Origin: Polynucleobacter sp. JS-JIR-5-A7
GTDB taxonomy: Bacteria; Pseudomonadota; Gammaproteobacteria; Burkholderiales; Burkholderiaceae
Direction: 5' to 3'
Length of the DNA: 64,000 nucleotides
Assembly (NCBI RefSeq): GCF_018687935.1
Contig: NZ_CP061308.1
Span: forward strand, 1,234,048 to 1,298,047
Made by a program: the position numbers and the translations under genes. Shown here in pieces: positions 1-8,529 of the stretch (its first letter is position 1; each line of letters starts with the position of its first letter). Under the pieces are notes generated by a model that was given only the letters and a program-made list of their open reading frames with translations, ran no database searches and was not told the DNA's origin.

Positions 1-606
1 ATGAATCGATTGGATTGTTTTACGCTCAATAGTCTCTTTTTCCTTACCCAAGCGAGCGGCCTCAAGCACCAACTCAGGAGCTAAGGCAATAATTCCATCG
101 CCATCACCCAAAATCACATCACCAGGATGAACAACCATCCCCCCGATCGACACTGGGACGTTGATACTGCCGGGACCATCCTTGTAAGGGCCCCGCATAT
201 TGACACCACGTGCCCAACATGGAAAATGATGTTTCTCAAAGGCTTCCACATCCCGAATCGCAGCATCAAAGACTACACCAATAGCCCCTCTTGATTTGGC
301 AACCGTCATCATGATTTCACCAAACAAAGCGCGGGAGACATCGCCACCCCCATCAACCACCAATACATCACTAGGTTGAAGTATTTGTAAGGCTTTGTGA
401 ATCATCAAGTTATCACCAGACCGCACACTTACTGTGACAGCATTGCCACATACAGAAACTGGCGACTTGTTTACAGGCAATATATTGACTGCGCCAATCG
501 TCCTACCCAATACATCACTAACAACAGAAGTTGCCAATCCTGTTAGGGCTACGATCCCCTCTTTAAAGGCTTCTTTTCTAGGGCGAATTTCATAACCATT
601 ATTCAT
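1..606 (-). CDS. RraA-family protein (HMG/CHA aldolase-like), 3'-truncated by the window edge
   Basis: The reading frame is open for 202 codons from an ATG at 606 to the window edge, so the C-terminus is missing. The protein has the RraA / 4-hydroxy-4-methyl-2-oxoglutarate aldolase fold signature: a central VVDGGGD stretch, a nearby AAIRD segment with the Arg-Asp pair typical of the active site, and a late GDVILGDGDG motif. A ribosome site AAGGA lies 8 bases before the start. Family members either cleave 4-hydroxy-4-methyl-2-oxoglutarate-type acids or, in the RraA branch, bind RNase E. The upstream partner is a Bug-type carboxylate receptor only 21 bases away, so a catabolic aldolase or related lyase is more likely than an RNase regulator. 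The substrate cannot be told from sequence. Confidence 0.85.
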   Translation of the reverse strand, partial: MNNGYEIRPRKEAFKEGIVALTGLATSVVSDVLGRTIGAVNILPVNKSPVSVCGNAVTVSVRSGDNLMIHKALQILQPSDVLVVDGGGDVSRALFGEIMMTVAKSRGAIGVVFDAAIRDVEAFEKHHFPCWARGVNMRGPYKDGPGSINVPVSIGGMVVHPGDVILGDGDGIIALAPELVLEAARLGKEKETIERKTIQSIH

Positions 607-627
607 GTTGCATTCCTTGTAAAGTGT

Positions 628-1596
628 TTAATCGACTGTTGCGCCTGTGCGCTTCACCAAAGACTCCCAGTAAGGAATCTCTCTGTTAATAAATTGTGTA
701 AATTGTTCTGGCGTACCCGCCACATCACTAGAACCCATCTTATTAAGACTGGCTGCTACTTCCGGCTCTTTCATTGTCGCGTTAATTGCTTTATTCAGTC
801 TTGAAATTAAAACGGATGGCGTTTTGGCTGCCACAAACACACCGTACCAATTTTCAATCACAAAGCTGCTGTAGCCAAGCTCTTTCATGGTGGGTACGTT
901 AGGAAAGTTCTTTGGCCTAACAGCTCCCGTTGTTGCCAATACCCGGATGCGCCCGGATGATATCTGTGCAGCAATCGTGGTGGTTGTCTCAAAGGCAATC
1001 GGCACTTGTCCAGCAAGTACATCAGCCATTGCTGGCCCCTGCCCTCTGTAGGGTATGTGCGTCAAATCCAATTGTTTTTCAAGTTTGAGCATTTCTGCCA
1101 TCAAATGTTGTGGACTACCGCTCCCACCAGATGCATAGCTGTATTTACCTGGATTATTTTTAATCAGCTCCACCAGTTCACCAAGAGTATTTGCAGGTAC
1201 CGAAGCATTCACATAGAGAACCAAAGGTACTGATGCTACTTCTGCAACTGCTGCCAAATCCTTGGAAGGATTGATCCTTAACTTATATAAATTCTGATTA
1301 ATGACTACCCCAGTATTATTTCCAAGCAATAAAGTACAACCATCTGAGGCTGAATTCGCCACATACTCTGTTCCAATATTGCTACTAGCTCCACCTTTGT
1401 TTTCGACTATGACATTTGTCCCGAGCTGTTTAGCAATTCCTGGCGCAAGCATTCTTGCCAAGATGTCAGTTGTCCCCCCGGGTGGATATGGCGAGACAAA
1501 TTTAATGGTTGGGCACGGATATGAACTCTGAGCTTTTACATTGAGCACTGATAGCAATAAGCAAAGGCTAATCCCCAGAAATAACTGTCTCTTCAT
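628..1596 (-). CDS. Bug/TctC-family periplasmic solute-binding receptor
   Basis: A secreted receptor of the Bug (tripartite tricarboxylate transporter substrate-binding) family, about 322 residues. I place the start at the ATG at 1596, because it directly precedes a classical signal peptide (MKRQLFLG, hydrophobic core, then VKAQS) and an AGAGGGA ribosome site lies upstream; an in-frame ATG at 1638 would add 14 charged residues before the signal. Family marks include the N-terminal FVSPYPPGGTTDILAR segment, which forms the carboxylate-binding loop, and the GNNTG and YASGGSGS loops. These proteins bind small carboxylic acids in the periplasm. No TctA/TctB membrane genes are visible here. It precedes the RraA-like gene in the same orientation, which suggests a shared operon for uptake and breakdown of an organic acid. 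Confidence 0.9.
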   Translation of the reverse strand: MKRQLFLGISLCLLLSVLNVKAQSSYPCPTIKFVSPYPPGGTTDILARMLAPGIAKQLGTNVIVENKGGASSNIGTEYVANSASDGCTLLLGNNTGVVINQNLYKLRINPSKDLAAVAEVASVPLVLYVNASVPANTLGELVELIKNNPGKYSYASGGSGSPQHLMAEMLKLEKQLDLTHIPYRGQGPAMADVLAGQVPIAFETTTTIAAQISSGRIRVLATTGAVRPKNFPNVPTMKELGYSSFVIENWYGVFVAAKTPSVLISRLNKAINATMKEPEVAASLNKMGSSDVAGTPEQFTQFINREIPYWESLVKRTGATVD

Positions 1597-1716
1597 TTTT
1601 TTATATTCCCTCTTTCTTTGCCTAGCTAAATAAGGCATAGGCTAAGATCTATTCTTTAGTAAAAATATACCTTACATACCCCTCACTCAGCGCATTTCTA
1701 TATAAAAAGCCTTGAA

Positions 1717-2091
1717 ATGACCAAAAGCCTCAATCGAGAAGAATTATTATTCATTGCCCAGAGTTTTGATCCTGGGGATAAATGTTCTGACTGTCAGTCG
1801 CTCAACTGCCAAGGCTGGGAAAGCATCCCGGGTGGATTCATCACCAATTCTCTAGAGTGCATAGGGACCCTGAGGATCGAGAATGCACCAGAGTGCTGGG
1901 AGGAAGATCATCCCAAAGGAACCACGATCTGGTCTAAAGATGCCCCCATCTCCATCTCCTTTCATCCTTACAACAAGTCTGACGTTTACGAATGTAAGCA
2001 TTGTCGATCTAAATATCTTCGATATACGGAATGTGGCGGCTACTATGTGGATGAGCGCATTCGAGAACTCAGAGCAGAACTCATTTCATAA
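1717..2091 (+). CDS. Cysteine-rich conserved hypothetical protein
   Basis: A 124-residue soluble protein with nine cysteines. The arrangement is KCSDCQSLNC near residues 22-31, two isolated Cys in the middle, then ECKHC near residues 92-96 followed by a Tyr-rich YLRYTECGGYYV segment and a charged C-terminus. The paired CxxC motifs suggest a zinc ribbon or another structural metal site. From memory, similar proteins occur as single-copy hypotheticals in other Burkholderiales, but I cannot name a function. The start is the first ATG in frame; its ribosome site is weak. It is convergent with lpdA, and a shared hairpin terminator follows its stop. Confidence 0.7.
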   Translation: MTKSLNREELLFIAQSFDPGDKCSDCQSLNCQGWESIPGGFITNSLECIGTLRIENAPECWEEDHPKGTTIWSKDAPISISFHPYNKSDVYECKHCRSKYLRYTECGGYYVDERIRELRAELIS

Positions 2092-2120
2092 GATTCCTGT
2101 TCGCTGGTGTCACAAATGTA

Positions 2121-2147
2121 AAAGCCCCGATCTCTCGGGGCTTTTTT
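2121..2147. terminator. Bidirectional rho-independent terminator
   Basis: The stem AAAGCCCCGA / TCGGGGCTTT closes a four-base loop and is followed by a T run on the plus strand and a shorter one on the minus strand. It lies between the converging Cys-rich gene and lpdA and can end transcription of both. Confidence 0.85.
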
Positions 2148-2175
2148 GGATACTGCTTCAGAGTAGCTACTATTT

Positions 2176-3960
2176 TTAAGCTTTCTTCTTCACTGGGGGT
2201 AGGTCCGTGCAATGACCATGCGCCGCCTCAGCAGCCAAGCCTACTGACTCGCCCAGGGTTGGGTGTGGATGAATGGTTTTACCAATATCTACAGCATCAG
2301 CGCCCATCTCAATGGCAAGACAAACTTCACCAATCAAATCACCGGCATGAGTGCCTACAATACCGCCACCAATAATGCGATGCGTATTAGCGTCAAAGAT
2401 GAGCTTCGTAAAACCTTCATCACGACCGTTAGCAATCGCACGGCCACTAGCTGCCCATGGGAATAAACCTTTCTCATAGGCGATGCCCTGTGCCTTACAT
2501 TGTTCTTCAGTCAAACCAGCCCAAGCTACTTCAGGATCGGTGTAAGCAACCGATGGAATTTGTTTAGCATCAAAGTAAGACTTCTCACCTGCTGCAGCTT
2601 CTGCGGCAACGTGTCCTTCATGCACTGCCTTGTGAGCTAACATCGGCTGACCCACTAAGTCACCAATCGCAAAAATATTGGCGACATTGGTGCGCATTTG
2701 TTTATCGACCGGAATAAAGCCTCGCTCATCCACTTGAACGCCTGCCTTATCTGCAGCAATCTTCTTACCGTTTGGCGTACGTCCCACGGCAACGAGCACT
2801 AAGTCATAAGTCTGTGGCTGCGCAGGTGCATTCTCACCCTCGAAGCTCACTTGAATTCCATCGGGCCTCACTTCAGCTTTAGCAGCGCGGGTCTTGAGCA
2901 TGATCTTTTCAAAACGTCCGGCATTGAACTTCTCCCAGACCTTCTCCAAATCACGGTCAGCTCCAGCCATCAGGCCATCCATCATTTCTGCAATATCGAT
3001 GCGTGAGCCCAGAGTACTATAAACAGTCGCCATCTCTAAACCGATAATGCCACCACCAATTACCAACATTCTTTTTGGAATACTAGTCAGTAACAGCGCA
3101 CCCGTACTATCGACAATGCGCGGGTCCTCTGGCAAGAAAGGCAACTTCACTGGCTGACTACCTGCAGCGATGATCGCCTTCTGAAAACGCACGACTTCCT
3201 TTTGACCAGTGAGGTCTTGGCCAGCACCATTTGTTAACTCCACTTCAACATGGTTTGCATCCAAGAAACGGCCTAAACCACGCACTACTTTTACTTTGCG
3301 AGCCTTAGCCATACCAGCTAATCCACCAGTCAACTTTGCGATGACAGATTCTTTATAACCACGTAATTGATCAATCTCAATCTTAGGCGCACCAAATGTG
3401 ATGCCATGCTTTGCCATGGTTTTTACTTCATCCATCACGGAGGTTGTATGGAGTAATGCTTTAGACGGAATACAGCCTACGTTTAAGCACACACCACCTA
3501 AAGTAGCGTAACGCTCAATCAATAGAGTGTTCATACCCAGGTCCGCACTTCGAAATGCCGCACTGTAACCACCAGGCCCGGCACCGAGCACTAGCACCTC
3601 ACATTCGTGATCAACCTTGCCGTTGTATTGACCCGCTTTTGGGGCAGGAGCAATGGCTGCTGTTGCCGCAGCAGGTGCTGGTGCCAAAGGAGTTGGTTTT
3701 GCAGCAGGCGCTGTCGTTGCAGCACTTGCTTCAATCTCAGCAATTACAGTGCCTTTGCTCACTTTATCGCCCAGCTTCACTGAGATACTAGTCACCATTC
3801 CAGCAGCGTCTGCAGGCACTTCCATAGTTGCTTTATCAGATTCAAGTACAAGTAATGGCTGCTCTTTCTCAATCACATCACCCACTTTTACCAATACTTC
3901 GATCACCGGCACATCTGAGTAATCACCAATATCCGGAACGAGGATCATTTGCTTAGCCAT
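2176..3960 (-). CDS. lpdA: Dihydrolipoyl dehydrogenase (E3) with N-terminal lipoyl domain
   Basis: E3 of the pyruvate dehydrogenase complex, which reoxidises dihydrolipoamide with NAD+ through FAD. At 594 residues it is longer than a plain E3 (about 470) because residues 1-80 form a lipoyl domain with the lipoylated Lys in ESDKATMEVP. A linker rich in Ala and Pro follows, to about residue 115. The flavoprotein core then shows the FAD motif GAGPGGYSAA, the redox disulfide CLNVGC, the NAD motif GGGIIGLE, and the C-terminal catalytic His-Glu in HPHPTLGE. A lipoyl-E3 fusion is common in beta- and gammaproteobacteria. It is last in aceE-aceF-lpdA, nine bases after aceF. Confidence 0.97.
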   Translation of the reverse strand: MAKQMILVPDIGDYSDVPVIEVLVKVGDVIEKEQPLLVLESDKATMEVPADAAGMVTSISVKLGDKVSKGTVIAEIEASAATTAPAAKPTPLAPAPAAATAAIAPAPKAGQYNGKVDHECEVLVLGAGPGGYSAAFRSADLGMNTLLIERYATLGGVCLNVGCIPSKALLHTTSVMDEVKTMAKHGITFGAPKIEIDQLRGYKESVIAKLTGGLAGMAKARKVKVVRGLGRFLDANHVEVELTNGAGQDLTGQKEVVRFQKAIIAAGSQPVKLPFLPEDPRIVDSTGALLLTSIPKRMLVIGGGIIGLEMATVYSTLGSRIDIAEMMDGLMAGADRDLEKVWEKFNAGRFEKIMLKTRAAKAEVRPDGIQVSFEGENAPAQPQTYDLVLVAVGRTPNGKKIAADKAGVQVDERGFIPVDKQMRTNVANIFAIGDLVGQPMLAHKAVHEGHVAAEAAAGEKSYFDAKQIPSVAYTDPEVAWAGLTEEQCKAQGIAYEKGLFPWAASGRAIANGRDEGFTKLIFDANTHRIIGGGIVGTHAGDLIGEVCLAIEMGADAVDIGKTIHPHPTLGESVGLAAEAAHGHCTDLPPVKKKA

Positions 3961-3969
3961 AGATCCTCC

Positions 3970-5595
3970 TTACAGCGTAGCGCGACGGAAGTCGGCTAGT
4001 AGTTGAGCGATATAGACAGTAAAGCGCGTTGCCAATGCTCCATCGATCACGCGATGATCTGCAGAAAGTGACAAGGGGCAAATAAGACGTGGCACAAACT
4101 GCTTACCATCCCATACTGGTTTCATTGCTGCTTTACTCACGCCCAAAATCGCCACTTCAGGAGCATTCACAATAGGTGAGAAAGAAGTTCCGCCGATGCC
4201 GCCTAAGGAGGAAATCGTAAAACTAGCTCCTTGCATTTGATCTGGCTTCAACTTCCCTTCACGGGCAAGTGCTGCTAATTCAGAAGTTTCTTTGGCAAGC
4301 TCAAAGATTCCTTTCTTATCAGCGTCTTTGATGACTGGCACCACCAAACCCGTTGGGGTATCTGCAGCAAAACCAATATTGAAATACTTTTTGAGGATCA
4401 AATCATCGCCATCGAGCGAGCTATTGAACTCAGGATGTTTTTTCAACGCAGCGACCGCAGCCTTCATTAAGAAAGCCAGCATGGTGATCTTGACGCCCTT
4501 CTTCTCATTGTCTTTATTGGTCATGACACGGAAGGCTTCTAGATCAGTGATATCTGCGTCCTCGTGATAAGTCACAGCAGGAATCATGACCCAGTTACGT
4601 GCCAAATTAGCTGCAGTGAGTTTCTTAATACGATTGAGTGGTTGACGTTCAATCTCACCAAATTTTGTGAAATCTACTTTCGGCCATGGAATCAAATTCA
4701 GACCACCCAAGCTTCCACCACTTGAGGCTGCAGCTGCACTAGAACTTCCAGCACCACCGCTCATTGCCGCTTTGACAAAAGCTTGAACGTCTTCTTGTGT
4801 GATGCGTCCTTTGGGGCCGGAACCTTTTACCTGAGTAATCGTTACGCCAAGCTCACGTGCAAACTTACGCACTGAAGGGCTAGCGTGACTCATAGCTCCA
4901 TCCACAGGGGGCGGCGGATTGCTCTTTGGAGGAGGCGCTGGCGCTCTTGCAATCGGTGGTTCAACCGCTTTTATAGCTGGTGCTGCTGGTGCAGATACTG
5001 CAGCTACAGGTGCCGTAACAGCTCCTGATCCGCCTTCCAGAATAAGCACCACTGAGCCTTCAGAGAGGTTATCACCTACCTTGACCTTCACTTCTTTAAC
5101 AATACCGGCGTGTGACGATGGCACATCCATTGTCGCTTTATCAGACTCAAGCACAACAATAGATTGTTCTTTCTCAATCCGATCGCCTGCCTTCACTAAC
5201 ACTTCGATGACAGGCACGTCTTTATAGTCACCAATGTCAGGTACTTTGATTTCAATTGGAGCACTACTTCCACTGCTACTTGCGCTTACTGGTGCAGACG
5301 CAGTTTTACTAGCTGCTGCAGGAGCAGGAGTAGAAGCGGGTACCGAGACCGCTGCACCCTCTTCCAAGGTCATGACGATTGCGCCCTCAGAGAGGCTATC
5401 ACCCACTTTGACCTTCACCTCTTTCACTACACCAGAGTGAGACGATGGCACATCCATCGTGGCTTTATCAGACTCAAGCACAACAATAGATTGTTCTTTC
5501 TCAATCTTGTCACCTGCTTTAACCAGGACCTCGATGACCGGCACATCCTTGTAATCACCAATGTCCGGCACTTTGATTTCAATAATTTGACTCAT
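3970..5595 (-). CDS. aceF: Pyruvate dehydrogenase E2, dihydrolipoamide acetyltransferase
   Basis: The E2 core of pyruvate dehydrogenase, which transfers acetyl groups to coenzyme A. The 541 residues comprise two lipoyl domains (about 4-75 and 112-183, each with ESDKATMDVP), Ala/Pro-rich swinging linkers, a peripheral subunit-binding domain (SPSVRKFARELGV, near residues 240-275) and the catalytic acyltransferase domain ending with the active-site ADHRVIDGA near residue 515. The two lipoyl domains are almost identical. It sits 14 bases downstream of aceE and 9 bases upstream of lpdA, clearly one operon. Confidence 0.97.
   Translation of the reverse strand: MSQIIEIKVPDIGDYKDVPVIEVLVKAGDKIEKEQSIVVLESDKATMDVPSSHSGVVKEVKVKVGDSLSEGAIVMTLEEGAAVSVPASTPAPAAASKTASAPVSASSSGSSAPIEIKVPDIGDYKDVPVIEVLVKAGDRIEKEQSIVVLESDKATMDVPSSHAGIVKEVKVKVGDNLSEGSVVLILEGGSGAVTAPVAAVSAPAAPAIKAVEPPIARAPAPPPKSNPPPPVDGAMSHASPSVRKFARELGVTITQVKGSGPKGRITQEDVQAFVKAAMSGGAGSSSAAAASSGGSLGGLNLIPWPKVDFTKFGEIERQPLNRIKKLTAANLARNWVMIPAVTYHEDADITDLEAFRVMTNKDNEKKGVKITMLAFLMKAAVAALKKHPEFNSSLDGDDLILKKYFNIGFAADTPTGLVVPVIKDADKKGIFELAKETSELAALAREGKLKPDQMQGASFTISSLGGIGGTSFSPIVNAPEVAILGVSKAAMKPVWDGKQFVPRLICPLSLSADHRVIDGALATRFTVYIAQLLADFRRATL
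5047..5586 (-). repeat. Tandem duplicated lipoyl-domain coding repeat within aceF
   Basis: Two copies of about 215 bp (5371-5586 and 5047-5262) encode the two lipoyl domains. Proteins differ at only a handful of positions. A 45-bp block around the lipoyl-lysine is exactly identical (5135-5179 and 5462-5506), while flanking codons differ at synonymous positions. This patchy identity suggests local gene conversion or recent sequence exchange between the copies. Confidence 0.85.
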
Positions 5596-5609
5596 GAATT
5601 AATCTCGTA

Positions 5610-8306
5610 TTAAACCGTCATTGGGTTTGGTTTAGCAGTGTCAATGCCGTATTTTTTGATGGCCTCAGCTAATTTTTGACGATCAAGCTGACCAGCATCA
5701 ACCAAAGATCGTAAAGCAGTGATCACCACCCAGCGACGATCGACCTCAAAGAAGTCACGGAGTTTTTCACGGGTATCTGAGCGACCAAAACCGTCTGTAC
5801 CCAATACTTCATAACGGCGATCCATATGCTGAATGGCCGGACGAATTTGCTCAGCAAACATACGCACATAGTCTGTAGCAGCAATGACGGGCCCCGTGGT
5901 ATCTTTTAAACACTTCTCAACGTGTGAGAGTGCTGGTGCTGCGGTCGGGTTCAAGAGATTGGCACGGTGAACTGTATTCCAATCGCGACCTAATTCCGTA
6001 AAGCTTGGGCAACCCCACAAGTCAGATGACACTCCCCAATCTTTGTGCAAGATTTCAGCTGCTTCAATCACTTCACGGAAGATGGTTCCTGAACCGAGCA
6101 GTTGCACACGTAATTTTGCCTTAGCGTCACCAACCGACTTGAGCTTATACATGCCCTTAATGATGTCTTTTTCTGCACCTATTGGCATTGCTGGGTGAGT
6201 GTAGTTCTCATTCATCAAGGTGACGTAGTAATAGACGTCCTCCTGAACCTCGAGCATACGACGCATGCCATCTTGAATCACTACTGCTAACTCAAACGCA
6301 AAAGTTGGGTCATAGCTAATGCAATTTGGAACTGCAGCACTCCACAGATGACTATGACCATCTTCGTGTTGCAAGCCTTCGCCATTCAAGGTGGTTCTCC
6401 CTGCAGTGCCACCGAGCAAGAAGCCCCGGCTGCGCATATCACCTGCAGCCCATGCTAAGTCGCCAATCCGCTGGAAACCAAACATGGAATAGAAAATATA
6501 AAACGGCAACATGGGAACGCCATGGGTAGAGTAAGAAGTTGCGGCGGCAATCCAATCGCACATACCGCCTGCTTCATTAATACCCTCTTGCAAGATCTGG
6601 CCAGTCTTATCCTCTTTATAGAACATCAATTGATCATGATCTTCTGGCGTATATAGCTGACCCAGTTGATTCCAAATACCCAATTGACGGAACATACCCT
6701 CCATACCAAAAGTCCGTGACTCATCGGGAACGATAGGCACAACGCGCTTGCCAATCGTCTTATCCCGCACCACCGTATTGAGCATCCGAACAAAAGCCAT
6801 CGTGGTAGAAATCTCACGGCCTTCAGCGGTTGCTTCTAGTAAGGGTGTAAATGCATCCAATTTAGGTACCGGCAAGCTTTCGGCTTTCGCACGACGTTGC
6901 GGCAAATAACCACCCAACTCTTGGCGACGGGCTTTCATATACTCGAGCTCAGGGCTACCTTCAGCAAACTTGACCAAGGGCATCTCGTCGAGTTGCTCAT
7001 CCTTCACCGGGATCTCAAAGCGATCACGGAAGCGACGCACATCGTCATCGTTCATTTTCTTGGCTTGGTGTGCAATGTTCATCGCCTCACCGGAGCCGCC
7101 CATACCGTAGCCTTTAATGGTGTGAGCCAAAATGACCGTTGGCTGATCTTTATGATTTACCGCTGCATGAAATGCTGCATACACTTTATGGGGATCATGG
7201 CCGCCACGATTCAGTTGCCAGATCTCATCATCACTCCAGTCGCTGACTAGCGCTTTGAGTTCTGGAGTATTAAATACGATCTCACGGACATAAGCACCAT
7301 TCTTGGCCTTCATCGTTTGATATTGGCCGTCAACGATCTCGCCGAGACGTTGCATCAAAATACCCTTCTTATCACGGGCAAATAAAGCATCCCACTGACC
7401 ACCCCACACGACTTTAATGACATTCCAGCCAGAGCCGCGGAATTCACTCTCGAGTTCTTGAATAATTTTTCCGTTACCACGCACTGGTCCATCTAAGCGC
7501 TGCAAGTTACAGTTCACTACAAAAATCAAGTTATCTAACTTCTCACGACCAGCCATACCGATGGCGCCTAAAGATTCTGGTTCATCCGTTTCACCATCAC
7601 CTAAGAAAGCCCAAACCTTACGACCTTGCTCTTGAATAAAGCCACGGTCTCTTAAATATTTCATGAAGCGTGCTTGATATATCGCCATGATTGGACCAAG
7701 ACCCATCGACACCGTTGGGAACTGCCAAAAGTCTGGCATCAACCATGGGTGCGGGTAACTAGAGATCCCTTTACCGCCAACCTCTTGACGGAAGTTATCC
7801 AGTTGACCGTCTGATAAACGACCCAACATATAAGCACGGGCATAAACGCCAGGGGCGGAGTGTCCCTGGACAAAGATCAGATCGCCACCATGCTCTGGTG
7901 ATGGGGCATGCCAGAAATGGTTGTATCCAACGTCATACAAAGTAGCGGCAGACTGGAAGGAAGAAATATGTCCACCGACATTGGTGTCTTTATTTGCGCG
8001 CAGCACCATGGCCATCGCATTCCAACGGGTATAGGAACGAATCCGGTGTTCAACATTTTGATCGCCAGGCAAACGGGCTTGATTCTCAACGGGAATCGTA
8101 TTGATGTAAGGCGTCTCTGCATGGAAGGGTTGATCTACACCATTGACTCGTGCATGAGAAATTTGTTGATCGATGAGATAAGCAGCACGCTGCGGACCTT
8201 CGTTATGGATGACACCATCTAAGGCCTGCAACCACTCTTGTGTCTCGCCAGGATCAGCATCCTGAAGATTTTGTTTGCCTAACACTTGCTCAGGAACTGC
8301 GGCCAT
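5610..8306 (-). CDS. aceE: Pyruvate dehydrogenase E1 (homodimeric type)
   Basis: Thiamine-diphosphate-dependent E1 that decarboxylates pyruvate and reductively acetylates the lipoyl group of AceF. The 898 residues match the homodimeric AceE family. The thiamine-binding region is visible as GDGETDEPES followed by VNCNLQRLDGPVRGN. Other family marks are the N-terminal IRSYTRWNAMAMV and the ISSFQSAATLYDVGYNHFW region with active-site His. The start ATG has GGAG seven bases upstream. It is first in the operon. The upstream region holds a candidate promoter and two 12-bp direct repeats and is shared with a divergent two-component system. Confidence 0.97.
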   Translation of the reverse strand: MAAVPEQVLGKQNLQDADPGETQEWLQALDGVIHNEGPQRAAYLIDQQISHARVNGVDQPFHAETPYINTIPVENQARLPGDQNVEHRIRSYTRWNAMAMVLRANKDTNVGGHISSFQSAATLYDVGYNHFWHAPSPEHGGDLIFVQGHSAPGVYARAYMLGRLSDGQLDNFRQEVGGKGISSYPHPWLMPDFWQFPTVSMGLGPIMAIYQARFMKYLRDRGFIQEQGRKVWAFLGDGETDEPESLGAIGMAGREKLDNLIFVVNCNLQRLDGPVRGNGKIIQELESEFRGSGWNVIKVVWGGQWDALFARDKKGILMQRLGEIVDGQYQTMKAKNGAYVREIVFNTPELKALVSDWSDDEIWQLNRGGHDPHKVYAAFHAAVNHKDQPTVILAHTIKGYGMGGSGEAMNIAHQAKKMNDDDVRRFRDRFEIPVKDEQLDEMPLVKFAEGSPELEYMKARRQELGGYLPQRRAKAESLPVPKLDAFTPLLEATAEGREISTTMAFVRMLNTVVRDKTIGKRVVPIVPDESRTFGMEGMFRQLGIWNQLGQLYTPEDHDQLMFYKEDKTGQILQEGINEAGGMCDWIAAATSYSTHGVPMLPFYIFYSMFGFQRIGDLAWAAGDMRSRGFLLGGTAGRTTLNGEGLQHEDGHSHLWSAAVPNCISYDPTFAFELAVVIQDGMRRMLEVQEDVYYYVTLMNENYTHPAMPIGAEKDIIKGMYKLKSVGDAKAKLRVQLLGSGTIFREVIEAAEILHKDWGVSSDLWGCPSFTELGRDWNTVHRANLLNPTAAPALSHVEKCLKDTTGPVIAATDYVRMFAEQIRPAIQHMDRRYEVLGTDGFGRSDTREKLRDFFEVDRRWVVITALRSLVDAGQLDRQKLAEAIKKYGIDTAKPNPMTV

Positions 8307-8316
8307 AACTTATCTC

Positions 8317-8361
8317 CAATAGTTATTTCGTTTAATTCATTCAAATCAACAATAGTTATTT
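8317..8361 (-). repeat. Direct repeat pair in the aceE leader
   Basis: CAATAGTTATTT occurs at 8317-8328 and again at 8350-8361, 33 bp apart (about three helical turns). On the coding strand of aceE both read AAATAACTATTG and lie between the candidate promoter and the ribosome site. They could be a regulator or leader-RNA binding site; the function is unknown. Confidence 0.5.
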
Positions 8362-8375
8362 ACTTTATAGACAAC

Positions 8376-8404
8376 ATTTTAGGAAGGTATATGGGTGTAA
8401 ACAA
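8376..8404 (-). promoter_or_regulatory. Candidate sigma-70 promoter of aceE-aceF-lpdA
   Basis: On the minus strand TTGTTT, a 17-base spacer and TAAAAT form a plausible -35/-10 pair. Transcription would start near 8369, giving a leader of roughly 60 bases that contains both copies of the AAATAACTATTG repeat. Confidence 0.45.
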
Positions 8405-8430
8405 GCAATTTTCCACATAATGATAATATT

Positions 8431-8445
8431 TCTCATAATATGAGA
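8431..8445. promoter_or_regulatory. Perfect 15-bp palindrome upstream of the histidine kinase
   Basis: TCTCATA-A-TATGAGA is a perfect inverted repeat. It overlaps a possible -10 (TAATAT, 8436-8441) for the rightward kinase gene, so it could be an operator. No factor can be assigned. Confidence 0.35.
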
Positions 8446-8529
8446 TTTTATTGCATCGCAAATAGAATCACAAAGGATCGGCTAAATTCCTGTTTAGGCA
8501 TCCTCATAGGGCAAAATGGGTTAATTCCT

